The notes beneath the pieces are model-generated. The model made no database searches and was not told where the DNA came from. It saw only the letters and a program-made list of their open reading frames with translations. Shown in pieces: positions 33,963 to 45,989 of a DNA stretch of 64,000 bases. The position numbers and the translations under genes were made by a program. Where the stretch lies: NCBI GenBank assembly GCA_027924585.1, contig BSBM01000050.1, positions 7,574,001 through 7,638,000 of the forward strand, read 5' to 3'. Position 1 is the stretch's first letter; every line of letters starts with the position of its first letter. This DNA comes from Larix kaempferi. Lineage: Eukaryota > Streptophyta > Pinopsida > Pinales > Pinaceae.

Positions 33963-35570
33963 CTCGACTCGATCCTTGAAAAGTAGTCTGGTTCTGCATT
34001 CAAGTGTCCTGGCTTCACAATGATCTCAAAATCAAATTCCCGAAAGAGTAGTAGTCATCGACAAATTTCCCCCCCATCACAGGCTTGTTCACCAAATATT
34101 TTAGAGCTGAATGGTCAGTGAACATTTTGAAGTGGCCCCTTAGAAGATAATGTCTAAAATTTTGTAAGGCGTAGACCATCGCTAGTCCTTATCATTTAGT
34201 GGTTGTATAGTTATGTTCTGCTGTCGACAACTTCCTACTTGCGAAACCTATCGGATGGTCGATATCACCTTCACCTGGTTGGGCCAAGATAACACCGAGT
34301 GCGATGGACGACACATCAAATTGGACATGAAACTCTTTCTTCCAATCTGGGAAGGCAAGGATGGGTTCTTCCACCATCTTTGTATTCAAAGCATCTAAGC
34401 TCTTCTGGAATTCTCCGTTCCACTCGAACTTTGCATCTTTCCTTAGTAGTTTCTCCATGGGTGCTGTGATTGCGGAGTATCCTCTGATGAACTTGTAGTA
34501 ATAGCATGTGTGGCCCAACATTGCCCTGAGTTGCTTAATTGTTGTTGGGGTGGAAGGTCAATAATGATGGAAATCTTTACTGGATCAACTAACAGGCCCT
34601 CCTTGCAAACAATGTGTCCCAGCAGTATCCTGAATGGGGCACAAAAGATGCATTTCTTCAAGTTAAGAGATATCTAGTAGTGGCGACATCATTCTAACAT
34701 CAGTCTGAGGTTCATAATGTTGTTCTTGACCAGCCCATATACTGTCCAATCATCCATGTATACCACGAGAAACTTATGGATATAGTCTTTGAGCACGGCA
34801 ACTACCAGTCGTGAGAATATTGCGGGGGCATTATTCAAACCGAATGGCATTACTGTATATTGATAACACCCCCATTCTATGAGAAACATGGTCTTATGCC
34901 TATCCTCCTTCGCAATCCGAATTTGGTGGTAGCCTGAGAACCCATCAGTAAACGAATAAATTTCTTGACTACCAACTCCTTTGAGTACTTCATCTATGAA
35001 GGGTGTCGGGAACGGGTCATGTAAAAAGGAATCGTTCAACTTCCTTAAGTCGACACAAATTCTTACTTCATCGGTCTTTTTATCTTGGACGACCATCGAA
35101 CTAATCCATTCTGACTCTTCTATGGGTTCAATGATGATGGCTTCCAGCATCCTCTCAAGCTAAGCCTGTACTCATTCCTTGTGTCGCGGGTTTAAGCGAT
35201 ATGGTCTTTGTTTAACCGGCTTCGCACCCGGTTTCAGGGAAATCTTCATTTCGCCGAGGTCCCTAGATATTCCCTTCATTTCTGAGAATTTCATTAGGAA
35301 TAAGTCATGAAACTCATGCAGCAGGTTTGTCATATTCGCGATAGTCTATTCGTCACAATAATCTCCAATGCTCGCAAGTTTTGGGTTTTCTTCCAATCCG
35401 ATGTTTACTTTCGTAATCTTCAGTGGCTGGTTGTATTTGTCAGATGGTAGCTCAAGTGCCTTCACGTTGCGTCTGCCTTCGGACTCCGGCACAGATGTGG
35501 CTCTTGGGTCATCGACATCATTCGGCTCTCCTGAGACATTGTAGTAGTCCATCATCATTTCGGGTGTCAT
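33963..35570 (-). pseudogene. Unit 2 RT-RNase H
   Basis: RT at 34689-35150 is open across the palm: GEVRICVDLRKLNDSFLHDP, FTDGFSGYHQIRIAKEDRH, MPFGLNNAPAIFS and VVYMDDWTVYGL, with the YMDD catalytic site intact. The upstream part is at 35346-35570. RT end, connection and RNase H are at 34192-34661 (PPQQQL; FIRGYSAITAPMEKLL; FHVQFDVSSIALGVIL, with FD retained). Stops and frameshifts separate the blocks. Confidence 0.87.
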
Positions 35571-35699
35571 GGTCCATCAGAGTTCTGATGGCTGCACCGT
35601 CGGTCCCGCCTCAAAAATATTTTTCTTGATTGCCTGAAGTGCATTATGGATGAAGGGATTTTCGTCTAAGAAGGAGAACATTTAGATAAAGCCAATTTT

Positions 35700-36323
35700 T
35701 AACTGATACCAAGAGAGTGTACCGATTCATAGCTACATTGCAACATACCAACTCCGTGGTACTTCATCCAATGTATGCACAAAGGCATGCACCCACTCCT
35801 GCTCCGGTCTCACTGCCCATTGGTGCTGACAAGCCTTCAGATGTTCGTTCGAGTTACCCCTGCCATCGTACTTTTGTTCGTTCCATGTTATGGTGTCGCC
35901 GAAACGTACCTCCAGGAGTCGTCGGCATAGTGGCCAGTTTGATATCCTTGACTTATGCACTACCCACCAGCACGCAGGAGTAGCCTTCAAGGCTTCCTCC
36001 AAGGCCAAGAGTCTCTGCGGTTCCGCAACCTTTTCTTCGAATTCTGTTAAGAAGTTGCTCAAATTTGGTAGTCCTTCATACGTTGGCAGTGCACACTCCT
36101 CAGTAGAAACCCAACACACCGACTGTGTAATCCTTGCACATCTGCGAAATGACACTTGATGAAGTTGGTTTTGCCAATTTTCCAACGCCTCATCTGAGTC
36201 CGAAGATGCTAAACTAGAACTGCGCCATTCTAACTCCCCTTCATCAGTTGGATTGATATAATATTCAGAAATGTTATACAGGCTATCCCATCCTTCCATA
36301 TACTCATCCTTGGTGGGATCCAC
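35700..36323 (-). pseudogene. Unit 2 gag-like helical module between PR and RT
   Basis: A 196-residue open stretch. It has an acidic Ser-rich N-terminus (SSLASSDSDEALENWQNQ), then CARITQSVCWVSTEECALP and LPTYEGLPNLSNFLTEFEEK, then EALKATPACWWVVHKSRI and WPLCRRLLEVRFGD. A WW-H pattern followed by CRRLLxxRFG resembles a gag capsid helix block (compare ALDWF-FxxF in gag). Its position between PR and RT is conserved in unit 1. Function unknown. Confidence 0.7.
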
Positions 36324-37072
36324 ATATGTTGTCCTTCTGCAGGATCTAGTGGTGCGATAACCCTTTTCTCTCGGTCTTCAAATGACATGATCCGCTTCTT
36401 GAAATTAATGATCGCCTGATTATCCATTGCCCAGTCGATTCCCAATAGTGCTGGATACGGACATGTGTTATCTACTATCTCTATAACATCAAAATCGGCA
36501 TATGTCTGAAGTCCTTCGATTTCAACGGGAAGTTGACACACTCGACCAAGGGGGGTGACCTTGCTCTGGTTTTCCAATCACAGTTGTACTAGTGACCATG
36601 TCATTTGTGGTTTTCCCATTATTTCCCATGTTTCTTTTGTCAGAATGTTCACATCTGACCCTAAATCCAAAATAATGGAGTCGATATCGAACGATCTGAT
36701 TTGTGCTGACATCCTCATTTCTCTACCTGTCTTTCTTTTCTTATGTATGTGATTAACCCTGAGTTCCTGACGTCCACCCTCATGTTGATGCAATAGCTTG
36801 GATATCTCCTCCAATGCCTCCTCATCTTTTGCTAATTCTAAACAAATCCCAATAAATGCTCTTACGGTAGTGGCCTTTCGCCGCGATTTTGTTCGATCGA
36901 ACGTCGATGGCATATCGTAAATCTCTGCTTGAGGAGATGCATTCCTCTGCCGCCTCAACATTTCCTGCCATGCCTTTGAGAAGACGTCCATTTCAACCTC
37001 CACATCGAGGGAGACATGTTTTTCTTTCGTTGGTCGAACACTATGGTGCGGCTGGTCAGCTCCCATTGCCAC
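36230..37072 (-). pseudogene. Unit 2 aspartic protease
   Basis: 36578-37072 carries an N-terminal helical region, then SIILDLGSDVNILTKETWE, where DLGS is the active-site motif. 36230-36577 carries the flap and C-terminal part (LQTYADFDVIEIVD; YPALLGIDWAMDN). A frameshift or stop near 36577 separates them. The equivalent DNA is missing from unit 1. Confidence 0.85.
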
Positions 37073-37079
37073 CTTTCCT

Positions 37080-39430
37080 TATGTCCCTATTCCCATTGTA
37101 GCAGAGTGCTTTTTGGCTTCTGCTGATATCTTATGTACTGCCGGTTGGTTCTGGTTATGATTCTAGTTTTGGTTCGATGGAGATGGTAGGTTCTTTGTCT
37201 GCAATCTGGCGATGAGCTGTGAGCAATCTTCGATGCTATGGTCCACTCCTTTGCAGTATGTGCATTGTGGGGCCGGATTGGGGCAATCCCTTGCAAAATG
37301 TCCTTGTTTCCCACAGATTAAACATGTAGGAGGTCCTCAACCCCATCCAACGGCTCCTCCTCTTCCTGTGCCACTCCCACGTCCTCCGTGGAATCCTCCA
37401 CCAAATCCTCCGCGTGGCGGTTCGTACTGCGCCTGTTGATATTGTGGCTGTTGGTATTGCGGTTGTGGGTATTGTTGATACAGCAGCTGCCGGTACTGTG
37501 GTTGCGGATACTACGGTGCACCATACTGTAGTTTCTTGTATTGTCCTTGGTCAAATTGTGGTGTCTAAATAAACTGCAGTTGAGGCTGGGCATATTGTGG
37601 CTGTTGCAGCCCCAATTGTTGCTCTTCTCCCTTTACCAAGTATGCATCCATGTTTCGTTCCTGCAACAAATCATGGGCTCTGCAATCCTTTTCATCGTAC
37701 CCCACCGATCGACAGAATTTGCAATACAGACTTGTTGGTTTCGACACTATCTTCTATAAATATATGCAGTCCTCCGATCGATGCCCCCTGGCCTGGAAAA
37801 TAGGACACCATGGCAGGCCTTCTTGGCGAAGGTGGTTCGGTGCCCCCGAATTGAAATATTGCTGAAATACTGAGCAGTTATCCTTATGGTGGCCTTCCGT
37901 CCTACATCTGGTGCACCATACATCTGCACGGGTATCTTTTCCTTGCTTCATGTCCTCCAGTTGGAGAGTCAACTTAGCCAATTGTGCTTGAATCTTATCT
38001 GTTCCAGCTCTAGTCTCTCTGATCGGTGAAGCCTCTAGCTTCATTGCAATTTCTAATGCTTCGGCCTTATCTGCAACCTTCTTCTGCATCAATGGTCCTC
38101 TAATATGTGGTACCAGTCTGGCGATAAACCACTCTTTATATTGCAAGTCATTTATTGGAAAACTTACTTTCGTTATCAGTGTCTTGTATCTCTGATCGAA
38201 CTCCCTTACCGGCTCATTCGGGTATTGCCTAATCTCTTTGAGCTCAGTAATGTACTACGCTTCCGACTTGGGTTTTTTAAATTCCTTAATCATCGTTGTT
38301 TTAATTTCTTCCAACATTTTTCCCGGAACCTTGGTAAACCTTATGAACCAGTCCAGTGCACGGCCCCGAAAGGTTGTTGCCAACTTCCCCTTTTTGATCT
38401 TTTCATCTTGGACCTGCTTCACGGTCCACACTGCTTCACATAAAAACCAAAACTGCTCAGGATCCTCTGTCCCGTCTCCTACAAAACTCGGCATCTTCGT
38501 ATTGTCCACCATCATGGTGTTCCTACTATTGTTACTTACTGATGCGCTACTTTTTTCGATACATGTGGGACAGCTCTGCGAAGTATTTTTAGTTTTTCCT
38601 TTGAATTGATAAGTGGTGTGCGGGGTCGAAGGTATGTGGTAGCTTACAATACGTCCTTCTTCTGGGGTAGTCTGGTCACCACCTTCTTCTTCGTAATAAG
38701 GGAGCTCTGTCCTCTATGGCCCTGTTGCGTAGTCTTCCCTCCTGGTCCTCTCAAGGGACTCTTCCTCAGTCCTACTCCTCTTATCAGGACGCTGGAATAT
38801 TGTTCCACTTCTCAAGGTGTCACAGTCTTCCTCAACTTCCCTTAAAAATTCGTCGTCGCTCATGTCCATCTACCTTGCATCTTTCCTAGCGGATCTGTAA
38901 CCATGCGATACCTACAACCCCTGCACACCGATCTGTTTACTCATCGGAGGTCATTTTCAACATGCCCTTTTTGCACACCAGCATCTTAATCCACAGGTTT
39001 AGTGATAGGACAAACCTTCCCCTCAGTCCCCTGAAAAATTGTCTTTCCACATCATTGTAAGAATTTTTGGTATCTACTGCGAACTCAGTGATGTACCCCT
39101 CTAGGATACTATTGACCCATAAATCAACATCCCTTGATACTATATTGTTGACTTGCTTCAGCTGTCGAATTAATTCTGGATTCCACTGATCTGACCTGAA
39201 ACTTTATTTCGTATGTCCTCTGAATGTCAACTGCGCGAGCCACTCTTGTAGTATTACTGGAAACTCGGCAAAGAATATCTCATGGATATCCGAATATATG
39301 TGCTTTTGTAACCAACTTTCTACTGTCTGTACTGGGTTCCTCTTTTCTTCCATCGCGAATTCTTCTGCTTTCTAACTGAACCACTCTTGGATCTCTGGCT
39401 TCATCGGATGCCACAGCATATCCCTTTCTT
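37080..39430 (-). pseudogene. Unit 2 gag with five zinc knuckles
   Basis: The gag core is at 38255-38515 (FVGDGTEDPEQFWFL; FRGRALDWFIRFTKVPGKML). C-terminal to it are CTRCRTEGHHKDNC, CPIFQARGHRSEDC (Cys to Phe) and CKFCRSVGYDEKDC (His lost). A Gln/Tyr-rich low-complexity tract (37460-37640) and a Gly/Arg-rich tract follow, then CLICGKQGHFARDC and CTYCKGVDHSIEDC near 37215-37330. Five knuckle positions with an inserted QY-rich tract is more than the usual one or two. Stops and frameshifts are present. Confidence 0.85.
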
Positions 39431-39440
39431 TCTTCTCAAG

Positions 39441-39458
39441 GTCTCAGAAATGGAACCA
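39441..39458 (-). other. Primer binding site of unit 2, tRNA-Glu-like
   Basis: The minus strand reads TGGTTCCATTTCTGAGAC two bases inside LTR C. TGGTTCC is the complement of the GGAACCA end of plant tRNA-Glu as I recall it. The remaining mismatches are partly CpG-type transitions. Confidence 0.55.
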
Positions 39459-39460
39459 TT

Positions 39461-40144
39461 TGTTGACTCAAATTCTCTCGACAGGGGTTCACTCTGTCAT
39501 CAACAACACCAACAACCCTTACACACCGGCCCAGAAAGGATTTACCCTTCCAGCAACACCTGCGAAGCAGGCGAGGTCTCACCCGAAGTGAATAAGGGTG
39601 CTACAGGAACCAAGCTTCCGCAGTTGCGAAGAAGATATGTGCATATTAACCAAAGATTACAATACTCACAACTGTCTATTAACCAATCATTCGCATCTTA
39701 TTCATAATATACATATTTCAAAGCATATTCAACAACACATCCGCATTAACCAATAACATGCATTCACATAAATCAACAGAAAGTATTTAGATAGCTCATT
39801 ATCACGTCATGGCATAACAACAGAATTCATAACCGAACATTTTCATTCATTAACATCTGCGGAACAAACTTCGCAGAGAATAGTCAAGTCATCATATCAT
39901 AGCTACAACCGAACCCAAAAAATCGCATTTTTCTCCAAGACTTAGATGCCCTTAGGCTTACAATTCGCTTCTATTTGTATGCTTCTATCGTATTACAAAA
40001 TGGTCCATTTGACCGACTTAGCAATTAAGTATTCTAAACTATTCTTGCGCTTCCTTGGAATTCACGATGATTCCTTCTTTCACGGGATTTGGCTTTCGCG
40101 CCTGTCGACTTCCGCACTTCCTGCGGATCTATCCCATGCCAACA
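39461..40144 (-). repeat. LTR C (5' LTR of unit 2)
   Basis: TGTTGACTC to ATGCCAACA. Its left side is a primer site. Its right side is the CCCTA duplication and unrelated DNA, which fixes the true LTR length for this family. Confidence 0.93.
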
Positions 40145-40149
40145 CCCTA
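40145..40149. repeat. Right target-site duplication CCCTA of the tandem array
   Basis: It abuts the LTR end GCCAACA at 40144. A perfect match to 21201-21205 shows that the whole three-LTR array occupies one integration site. Confidence 0.85.
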
Positions 40150-40244
40150 GTCAAATTATTTTCCACTCTAACCTATGGGAATTGGATAGGCTAGTGGAAT
40201 AACCTTAATGAGCTTAGAGATGGGAATTTACAAGTTCCCAATCT

Positions 40245-41128
40245 AAAACAAACATGTTCATGCACTTGAGAGTTCCCAATCCAAACAAATGCACACACAC
40301 ACTTAAGAGGGATAAATCCAACATGGACGCATGCACTCACTTAAGATAACCCAAGCCAAAAAATTAGACACACACACACATTTGACAGGGTCCAGGCTAA
40401 AGAGAACACACGCAAGTGAGGGAGCCCAAGCCAAAAAAAATGCAGGCATGCACTTGAGATCACCTACGTAAAAATAGACACATGCATGCACTTGAGAGGG
40501 CCCAAGACAAAATGGATGCATGCACACACTTGACAGGGCCCAAGACAAAATAGATGCATGCGCACACTTGACAGGGCCCAAGACAAAACAGATGCATGAA
40601 CACACTTGACAAGGCCCAATACAAAGTGTACGCACACAAGTGAGGGTGCCCAAGCCAAAATAGAAGCATGCATGCACTTGAGAGCGTTTAATCCAAAATG
40701 AACACACACACTTGAGAGGGCCCAAGCCAAAACAAACAAACACGTGAACTTGAGAGGGCCTAAGCCAAAACAAACAAACACGTGAACTTGAGAGGCCCAA
40801 GACAAAACAGACGCACACAAGTGAGGGTTCCCAAGTCGAATGAACCTATGCCTCATGAGATCCCAAGGAAAAATTCCTCTGAAACAAATGCATGGGGGTG
40901 GAGGTGGACTGAACATTGGTTTTCCGAGCAAATCCCACTAAAGAGCGCCCAAACCAAAACGAACACATGCACACACTTGAGAGGTCCCAATAAAAATCAA
41001 ATGCATGCATGCACATGAGAGGGACCAAGCCAAAATAGACACACAAGTGAGGCACCCAAGCCAAAATGGACACACATGCACTTAAAAGTGCCCAAGGAAA
41101 AACAAACGCACGCAGACACGCACTTGAT
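40245..41128. repeat. Minisatellite, about 37-40 bp unit, some 20 copies
   Basis: Imperfect direct repeats of the type ACACTTGAGAGGGCCCAAGCCAAAA followed by GACGCATGCA-like spacers fill this stretch. Minus-strand frames (for example 40303-40818) are open through the Cys-rich translation of the repeat and are not genes. The array starts just right of the retroelement array. Confidence 0.88.
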
Positions 41129-41240
41129 ATATAATAATGGATTATATTACATTATATTAATATTATTAATATGTTTTTTTAATATTATCATATTAATATT
41201 ATATTATATATAATAATAATAAAAAACACAAATAAAATAA
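41129..41240. repeat. AT-rich low-complexity segment with inverted repeats
   Basis: Runs of ATATTAATATTATTAATAT type that can fold back on themselves, directly abutting the minisatellite. No gene. Confidence 0.75.
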
Positions 41241-42359
41241 ACAAAAACCAAACCGCTCATTTGAATCTCATTTGAACCTCCATCTCTTCCCTCCCAAATT
41301 GAAAGCATTGAATCAAGTTTCTAGACTATCATGCTGGGCTCAGACGAGATAACTAGGAATCAATAACACAACTATTGCATACTGGAAAAGGGAGGTATAG
41401 GGTTTAAACCCGACCTGACCTAGACTATCATCGATGAGATTTGCTTCATTCAAAACTCTTCTTTGCTTAATTGGAAGGATTTGTATAAATGATTTGTAGA
41501 TAAGGAAGCATGTCGAGGTGAGTAAACATACCCATTCGCTGAAAACAATGTACAATTGACCACAATCTTGCTAACAATGGTTGAGTCTCAGAAAATGGTC
41601 TCATAGATTTGTGGTTTTAATTAGATCTACAATATGTTAGATTCAATTTATGGTCTCAATGCAAATTGCAGATCCATGGTCATTTGTTATTTTTTCTTTC
41701 TCAGTATAGGGTTTGTTGTTAAATAATCTAAAAGATGGTGAAATAGGGTTTCTAGGTATGGATTTTTTAATAAATCACCTAACAACATCAATCCTCGCTG
41801 TAGGATGTTTGGTTTCTTGGTTTCTGCAAGTTATAGCCTGCTCTCCCATTTCTCCAAATCCATTAATTCTGCAACATAGTTGTAAACAAGAAGGTCTCTT
41901 TGCTAAGAATAATGTGTTCCAAGTGATTGTAGTTTCAGAAATTCTAGGGATTCTTTTTTTACTTCTGGATTGAAATTATCAATTGCCATCCCTCTAGTTT
42001 TATATTCATTGCTTAGTATTTGCATTATGGGGATGAATGTGAAAGGAATCTGGGAAATCAAAGTCAACGTATACTGACGCTTGTGATATATTAGTTACAA
42101 ATGCAGAGGGAAACTACTTTGTCAAGTTTATTGTCAACTAGGGACTGTCCTAAGGACCTAACATAGGCCCAACAAAATTATGAGTACAAATAAAATCAAT
42201 AGAAAGAAATATCATATAAGCAAACATGAACAGAGGAAAGAACTGTACTAACAAAAGGAAACACCCAACTATAAATCTTAGTAAGGTCTTTTATGCTCCA
42301 TTCTTAGATATTGAAGCTTTTGACTACTAAAAAATTGTCATCTCAGGAGTTGCATCCTA
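41241..42359. other. Unannotated flank of copia element 1
   Basis: About 1.1 kb of AT-rich sequence. A short plus-strand frame at 41713-41973 (86 codons) has no recognisable domain and may be chance. After removal of the copia element it would join the DNA from 49624. Confidence 0.5.
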
Positions 42360-42364
42360 CAGCT

Positions 42365-42951
42365 TGTTGAGATATTGTAACTTCAAAGAATATTATATTT
42401 GTACTTTATTATTCCGGAGATGTTTCATTCCTCCGTGAAGATCTTATTGTATATCCAGAGATGTTTATTCCTCCGTCGGAATGTGGTAACTTGGGTTATT
42501 AGACTTCCCTAGTGGGGGTCGGCCCTGTATGTGTTATGTGGGTCAAAGGGTTATTAGACCACCCTAGAGGGGTCGGCCCATTCAATTGTAGTGGGGTATT
42601 TAACCCATTGGTTATGATACGAGCCTACATGTCTTATGTAAAAGAAAAGTTGGAGTAGTGTATAAATAGAGGAGGTGTGTTCCTCATTTGATACACACAC
42701 TCACTCACTTGAGAGAGGCACACTTGTGGAGGAGGAGATCATGTCTTTGGTTTGCATCTTTGTATATTGTTGGTCATCTATAGTGAGGAAGCTTTGCTGG
42801 GTTTTCTACCCCATGAGGGTTTCCCAGGATAAATCTGTGTCTCTTCTGTTTATGCTATGCTTGTTGTTTCTTCAGTGATCCTATATTTGCTATTATTGTG
42901 AAATGGAATGTAATGCTACTATTTTCTGTCTTAGCATATTGAATTTTAACA
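42365..42951 (+). repeat. 5' LTR of copia element 1
   Basis: TGTTGAGATATTG to GAATTTTAACA, 587 bp. TATAAATA at 42661. Motifs GGGTTATTAGACCACCCTAG and GGTCGGCCC are repeated inside. About 97% identical by eye to the 3' LTR apart from a short insertion in the latter. Confidence 0.95.
42661..42668 (+). promoter_or_regulatory. TATA box of copia element 1 5' LTR
   Basis: TATAAATA about 297 bp into the LTR. The same box occurs in the 3' LTR (49312) and in copia element 2 (59361). Confidence 0.65.
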
Positions 42952-42963
42952 TGGTATCAGAGC
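42952..42963 (+). other. Primer binding site, tRNA-iMet, copia element 1
   Basis: TGGTATCAGAGC directly follows the LTR with no spacer, the canonical plant copia primer site. Confidence 0.92.
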
Positions 42964-43359
42964 TAACCTGAAGGAAGGCAATGTATGGCACTTACGACAC
43001 TTGCTTCACTTGCGACAATTTGAAGGTTTGGGTTTTACATAGAAAAAACCATTCATCGTGGAACATTCGCTATAAATCCATATATGCAAAGTTTCAGGAT
43101 CTGAAAAGTTTAAAAGTCGTAGATAACATCCCCGAGTACCTTGTGTCCAAAGGGCACCCTCAGATTCGTTGTACTTTGTGAGTTATGATCAGTACAAGTT
43201 AGGGTTTTTGCCTCTTCCAGATCTTAGTAAAAATCAGGTGACCTAGGAAAAAACGTTATAACTTGGGCTAGGAAGCTCCAAATGAAATTTCGTAAAAAGT
43301 GACAGGTAGTACATAGACTGTACTATCTTAGAAAACTTTTACAGAGGCCGAAACTTAAC

Positions 43360-44110
43360 CAGTGACATGTGGCACTCCGTACAAGTTCGCTCTCCTGTTT
43401 TATCCCATAAACAGGTCACGTTGCGACACTTGGCATAACTCTCTCTCAGAGAGTCCAATTGAGGTCATACCTATCATGATGGAAAGATAACAGGGAGAGA
43501 TATCTCAGTAAAAATTTTCAGAGGCCGAAGTTCAAACAGTGACACGTGGCACACCGTACAAGTTTGCTCTCCTGTTTTATCCCATAAACAGATCACGTTG
43601 CGACACTTGGCATAAATCTCTCTCAGAGAGTCCAATTGAGGTCAGACCTGTCAAGATGGAAAGTACCAGGTCAGGCTATCTTAGGAAACTTTTTTCAGAC
43701 CCTGTGGAGCGAAAATTTCAGAGTTATAGCAGAAAAGGTACATATTTCTGTCAAAACAGAATTATTTTTTGAGCACCTTCATTCATGGCTTCCGGAATTT
43801 AGGGTTTCGGAGAAAGTTAGAATTTTTGGAATCGGAATCCACGGCTGAATGCTACTCAGGAAAATCAAAATTTAGAGACCAAGATCGAATTTTTTGGTTA
43901 GGTAGAAGACCGGGCTTGATCAAACCCCAGTTCGGGATTTTGATAGGAAAGATGGAAAATTAGGGCTTCAGTAAAAGTTGGAATTTTTGAAGTTTGTAAC
44001 CACGGCTGGAAGCTCCTCAGAAAAATAAAAGTTTAGAGCCTTGGATCGAACCTTTTGATTGGACAGAAAGGTGGGCTTCATCAAACCCTAGTTCGGGTTT
44101 CTATCCAGAA
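43360..44110 (+). repeat. Leader tandem duplications of 177 bp and about 161 bp
   Basis: ACAAGTT(C/T)GCTCTCCTG recurs at 43381 and 43558, and CCACGGCTG recurs near 43839 and 44000. Both duplications are also present in the leader of copia element 2 (60101/60278 and 60563/60723), so they predate the two insertions. No coding function seen. Confidence 0.8.
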
Positions 44111-45790
44111 GATCCAGAAGTTTCGAAGGCAATTTTGAGGGGTCAAATTTTGGAGATTTCAAAATTGAAGTACGCTAGTTTGATCAGCTTAGCAAGACAC
44201 ATCCTTCCATTCCTTCGGAAGTGTGAAAGTCAAATATTGAATTCTTAGGGTTTCTCTAACAAACCCTAATCAAGCTCCAGATCAAGTTTCAGGGGGAATT
44301 GAGGCTAAGGCCTTACATAAGAAGACTACAAGAAGTCTCGACAGGTATGACTTAAGGAGATTCAGGTATGTCTTGAAATCTGATTCTTGATTAAGTTCAT
44401 GATGTGTTTGTCTTCATATTATTTATTAGTACAATCTTGATTAATGTTAGAATTGTCTTATCACCCTAGTAACAGTATGAATGTATGTGAATGATCGAAG
44501 ACATTCGTTGATTAGGGCTATATGATTGTACTAATGCATTATGGTGTTGTGTGAGGTTGATGTTTCCTGCTAACAAGATACAGGTACATCACAAAAGACA
44601 AATCAAGTTCCATGTCCATGACAACATGAAGACAAAGACTCATCCATAATCTTTGTTCTACTGACAAGGTATGTATGACTTTGTTATATTATGCTTAACC
44701 TATGAGACATGCAGGTTCTAGCTCAGGATCTCTAAATCATTGAAGAGATTGTTTAGGTATGTTGTTCATAACTAAGCAGGTATACTAATCCAGGTATGTT
44801 TTTCCTATGACATGTGAGAATCTTACCTTGTGTTAGGATTCCTTATATAAGTATACTTGGTATACTTATTCATAAATTAGTAATCAAGGGTTTATGCATA
44901 TTATGTCTCTTATCTTGGTTGATGATTTAACGAACTAGATCAAACAAGAATATGCATGAGTAAAAGAAGACTTCCCTGGAACCTTGAATATTATCTATAT
45001 TCATGACTATACATATTCAAGATTATTTAGAACTATAATGTTTTGATAACATTAAGAATATACTAATGAATGTATGTTTGTGTATGAGATCATAAGGATG
45101 AAACTAGTACATGCACAGTGGTACAGAATGAATAGAAGTTCAAAATACATATAGAAGATCAAGCGGGAGGCAACCACACAAACATAAAAGATAAGTATTT
45201 GAGTTGTTATTTCAAATAGTAAATGATATTGCTTGTATGCATATTTGTATTCCTAGAATATATCATGCTAAGTGTAAACATTCATAGAGCATTGAACAGT
45301 ATACTACTAATATGCATATGATTGGTAAGTTGTACAAACATTCCATTGTTGCTTGTCTAGAATGAAACCTCTTTGCTGACATGCTAAGAGTTGTGCACAC
45401 TCTCGATAGTATGTTCTGGTAGAGATGGAAGGAATCTAGATAGCCATTGTATGCATACAGGATATGGGAAAGTGTTGTGCCAAAGTATTGGTCATGATAG
45501 TTGCATAACTATGAAAATGATATCTGTATGCATAATAGGTTATCATGTCAACGTGATTTGATGATTATGAAGTATTACTAATCATATACTTAATCTTGAT
45601 TTGTAGGAAAGAACATGAAGAATGATGAACACCGAACAAGTGATGGATGTTCAACAAGAAGATTTACAAATCAAACAAAATATAGAAGGCTCATGGCTAG
45701 AAGATTCTCTTAGAAAGAGGAAGAGAATCATGATAAGATGTTTGCTCCAAGTGGATAGATAAGACCATTCTCTTAATGGTGTAACTAAAG
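44111..45790 (+). other. Copia element 1 leader, no gene
   Basis: 1.7 kb of AT-rich sequence with several CAGGTATG strings that resemble splice donors. No coding sequence recognised. The equivalent stretch of copia element 2 keeps a scrap of integrase that is missing here. Confidence 0.6.
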
Positions 45791-45989
45791 AAGAAGTGTG
45801 AATTTATGGGTACCCAGGATCGATAGTCAATTGATGAGCTTAATGATCATCATGGGTGATGTGGATCACAACCTTTGCTACAACATTGAATATGGTTTCC
45901 GCACACAGATGAACTGGATGCAACAAGGAACTCACCTCAAAGTTCGAATGATGTTGATGCTTATATCAGTAGACCCATCTGACGAGAGA

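Larger units (their letters stand above)
21206..40144 (-). mobile_element. Tandem Ty3/gypsy array: LTR-internal-LTR-internal-LTR
   Basis: Three LTRs of 683-685 bp (21206-21888, 30427-31111, 39461-40144) alternate with two homologous minus-strand internal regions (unit 1, 21889-30426; unit 2, 31112-39460). The middle LTR has a primer site on one side and a polypurine tract on the other, so it serves both units. A single CCCTA duplication bounds the whole. Unit 1 carries a 1472-bp solo LTR and lacks PR. Unit 2 carries a 451-bp solo LTR. The lineage is a Ty3/gypsy group with YMDDWTVYGL in RT. I cannot name the clade. Confidence 0.92.

Noticed and set aside
21206-40144. Two independent full-length elements side by side
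   Set aside because: There are three LTRs, not four, and only one pair of target duplications, at the outer ends.
40303-41073. Cys-rich minus-strand ORFs of 69-171 codons
   Set aside because: Translation of the minisatellite. Several overlapping frames are equally open.
42952-42963. tRNA gene fragments (also 17170, 19591, 59681)
   Set aside because: These are primer binding sites complementary to tRNA 3' ends. No tRNA body.
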